This document shows, piece by piece, positions 5,489 through 6,551 of a stretch of 6,551 bases of DNA. Below the pieces are notes generated by a model that ran no database searches, was not told where the DNA came from, and was given only the letters and a program-made list of their open reading frames with translations. The position numbers were made by a program, and so were the translations under genes. Within the stretch, counting starts at the first letter, position 1; each line of letters opens with the position of its first letter. The stretch comes from Thermoleophilia bacterium (GTDB lineage: Bacteria; Actinomycetota; Thermoleophilia; Gaiellales; Gaiellaceae), in assembly GCA_025936595.1 (NCBI GenBank), contig JAICTB010000125.1, positions 1 to 6,551 of the forward strand. Reading direction: 5' to 3'.

Positions 5489-5489
5489 C
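5466..5489. promoter_or_regulatory. Bidirectional promoter with interleaved -10 elements and symmetric spacing
   Basis: These 24 bp separate GTG 5465 (minus) from GTG 5490 (plus). Plus strand: TATGCT at 5476-5481, then 8 nt, then GTG. Minus strand: CATAAT at 5479-5474, then 8 nt, then GTG. The hexamers share four base pairs (5476-5479) in the only AT-rich spot of the region. Neither gene has a Shine-Dalgarno site, so both mRNAs may be leaderless or nearly so. Shared, symmetric -10 sequences that fire on both strands are a known bacterial promoter type. No good -35 box is visible. Assignment is by pattern and spacing only. Confidence 0.5.
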
Positions 5490-6077
5490 GTGGTCGACAG
5501 GACCGAAGACAGACGCCGTACGTTGCTCGACGCCGCCTCGCGTGTCTTCGCGCGGAAGGGATTCCACGCATCCCGTGTCGGCGACATCGCGGAGGAGGCG
5601 GGCGTTGCGCACGGGCTCCTGTACCACTACTTCCGCTCGAAGGACGAAGTGCTCGAGACACTCTTCCGCGAGACGTGGGGCAGCCTCGTCCTCGACACGC
5701 AACGGATCGAGGAGTCGGGAACGCCGCTGCGCGAACAGCTTCGTCGCTTCTCGCGCATCTATCTGGGCTCGTGGCTCGTCGCGCCGGATTCGATTCGCGT
5801 GCTCGTGCGCGAGATCGGACGCAGTCCCGGAGTCGGGGAGAGGCTCGACGAGATCAAGGCGGTGTTCCTCGCGCTCGGGCGGATGATCGAGGCGGCGCAG
5901 CAGCGCGGGGAGGTGCGTGCCGACTGCGAGCCGATGCTCGCCGCGTGGGTCGTCTACGGCGCGCTCGAGGAGATTCTCACCGGGTGGGTGCTCGGCCAGC
6001 TGCCGGGCGAGGAGGAGGATGTCGAGCGCGCCGTTGCGACGGTCGTCGACGTCGCGCACGCGGGGCTCGCCGCGTGA
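5490..6077 (+). CDS. TetR-family transcriptional regulator, FadR/YsiA-like
   Basis: The 195-residue protein carries an N-terminal helix-turn-helix domain (about 9-55) with LLDAASRVFARKGFHASRV, then IAEEAGVAHGLLYHYFRSKD, the recognition-helix signature of the family. The C-terminal ligand domain contains MLAAWVVYGALEEILTGWVL. It resembles the segment RLARQMIFGTIDETVTTWVM that I recall from Bacillus subtilis FadR, a repressor released by long-chain acyl-CoA. The overall length matches too. I therefore infer an acyl-CoA-responsive repressor controlling the divergent racemase-like gene and its own operon. The start is GTG 5490, 8 nt after TATGCT; GTG 5484 would add two residues. The stop overlaps the cupin start as GTGA. 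The family is certain; the ligand is inferred from similarity and from the acyl-CoA-type neighbour. Confidence 0.92.
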   Translation: MVDRTEDRRRTLLDAASRVFARKGFHASRVGDIAEEAGVAHGLLYHYFRSKDEVLETLFRETWGSLVLDTQRIEESGTPLREQLRRFSRIYLGSWLVAPDSIRVLVREIGRSPGVGERLDEIKAVFLALGRMIEAAQQRGEVRADCEPMLAAWVVYGALEEILTGWVLGQLPGEEEDVERAVATVVDVAHAGLAA

Positions 6078-6535
6078 TCTTCAACCTGCTCGACTGCGAC
6101 CTGGCGGAGCAGGCGCACCCACGCGACGGTCACCGGTTCCTGCGCGCGATGGTGGGGCAGGCAGCGGAGGCGAAGCTCACGGGCTTCAGCGTCTACGAGC
6201 TGCCGCCGGGCGAGGCGGCGTGGGCTTACCACTACGAGCTGAACCGCGAGGAGTGGCTGATCGGCGTGGCCGGCGAGGTCGTCGTGCGCACCCCGGCCGG
6301 CGACGAGACGCTTCGCGCCGGCGATGTGACGTGCTTCCCGGCCGGCGCCGAGGGCGCGCACCAGGTGCGCAACGACTCGGCCGCCCCGGCGCGGTTTGCG
6401 ATGCCGTCCTCGTGGGCGGGCGACGGGTACGTCGCGGTTCGGCCCGACAGCAACACGGCGCTGATCGTCGGGCCGGGCTTCAGGCGCATCGTCCCGCTCG
6501 ACGAGGATCTCGGGTACTGGGAGCGCGAGCCGTGA
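6074..6535 (+). CDS. Single-domain cupin protein
   Basis: The 153-residue protein has both cupin motifs. Motif 1 is ELPPGEAAWAYHYELNREEW (42-61), where His53, Glu55 and Glu59/Glu60 are likely metal ligands in a YHYE variant of the usual HxH pattern. Motif 2 is GDVTCFPAGAEGAHQVRN (83-100), giving Gly83, Pro89, Gly91, His96 and Asn100. Both fit a small metal-binding beta-barrel of the cupin_2 class. Such proteins may be enzymes, sugar or acid binders, or regulators, so the substrate is left open. GTG 6074 overlaps the TGA of the TetR gene (GTGA), with only a weak GGGG stretch upstream, so translation is probably coupled. The protein ends with GYWEREP and its stop overlaps the start of another gene. 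Co-transcription with the FadR-like regulator suggests shared control. Confidence 0.88.
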   Translation: MIFNLLDCDLAEQAHPRDGHRFLRAMVGQAAEAKLTGFSVYELPPGEAAWAYHYELNREEWLIGVAGEVVVRTPAGDETLRAGDVTCFPAGAEGAHQVRNDSAAPARFAMPSSWAGDGYVAVRPDSNTALIVGPGFRRIVPLDEDLGYWEREP

Positions 6536-6551
6536 CCGTGAACCTGTTCGA
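6532..6551 (+). CDS. Start of a further gene, cut by window edge (possibly a second cupin)
   Basis: GTG at 6532 overlaps the TGA of the cupin gene (GTGA, 6532-6535), and GGGAG (6519-6523) lies 8 nt before it. Only six full codons are present, reading MTVNLF, with the next codon beginning GA. This resembles the start of the preceding cupin (MIFNLLD), hinting at a tandem paralogue, but six residues cannot prove a family. Confidence 0.5.

Noticed and set aside
4695..5489. N-terminal extension of the TetR regulator across the CoA-transferase gene
   Set aside because: TetR proteins begin just before the helix-turn-helix. The upstream frame is antisense shadow of the racemase-like gene.
5483..5494. 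Tandem CCGTGG CCGTGG
   Set aside because: Two short GC-rich copies over the first codons of the TetR gene; too short to call a repeat element.
1..6551. Search for tRNA, rRNA, CRISPR, insertion sequence, toxin-antitoxin or phage genes
   Set aside because: No spaced identical repeats, cloverleaf-like segments, transposase motifs or terminal inverted repeats were seen by eye. Base composition looks uniform.

Overview
The window is about 70% G+C with strong third-position G/C bias. Several starts are GTG placed just behind a -10-like hexamer with no room for a Shine-Dalgarno site (candidate leaderless mRNAs). This style, and the gene families present, suggest a high-GC actinobacterium, possibly of the Thermoleophilia (Gaiellales/Solirubrobacterales type). 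That placement is inference from style, not from a marker gene. The window is a packed chromosomal segment. I see no RNA gene, insertion sequence, CRISPR array or phage gene, and no gene-free stretch above about 30 bases.

Left part (1-3376). A truncated MFS exporter gene runs leftwards off the edge. Divergent from it, across about 25 bp, is a rightward series: a HAD-family hydrolase, an NfeD-like membrane protein, a stomatin/SPFH protein, and a multispanning membrane protein of the flippase-like (lysylphosphatidylglycerol synthetase TM region) type. NfeD plus stomatin is a classic membrane-microdomain pair. The stomatin carries four exact-length 11-residue repeats in its coiled coil. A small hairpin and a short ORF with a good Shine-Dalgarno site sit at the junction before the flippase-like gene.

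Middle (3325-5465, minus strand). A compact two-gene operon reads leftwards. It holds a short CaiB/BaiF (family III CoA-transferase / alpha-methylacyl-CoA racemase-like) enzyme, then, through a GTGA stop/start overlap, a protein joining an N-terminal PD40/TolB-like beta-propeller to a C-terminal lysyl-oxidase domain. The copper-binding histidines and the cofactor Lys/Tyr pair of the lysyl oxidase are visible. The 3' end of this gene overlaps the convergent flippase-like gene by 52 bp.

Right part (5466-6551, plus strand). Divergent from the CoA-transferase gene, across 24 bp, is a TetR-family regulator resembling the fatty-acid regulator FadR/YsiA. It is followed by GTGA-coupled genes: a cupin, then the first codons of another gene whose start resembles that of the cupin. 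The regulator probably responds to an acyl-CoA and controls both arms of this divergent unit.

Most notable points: the propeller-lysyl oxidase fusion and its acyl-CoA-type neighbours; two divergent intergenic regions of almost identical design, each with overlapping -10 elements on both strands; and the SD-bearing hairpin and small ORF ahead of the flippase-like gene.
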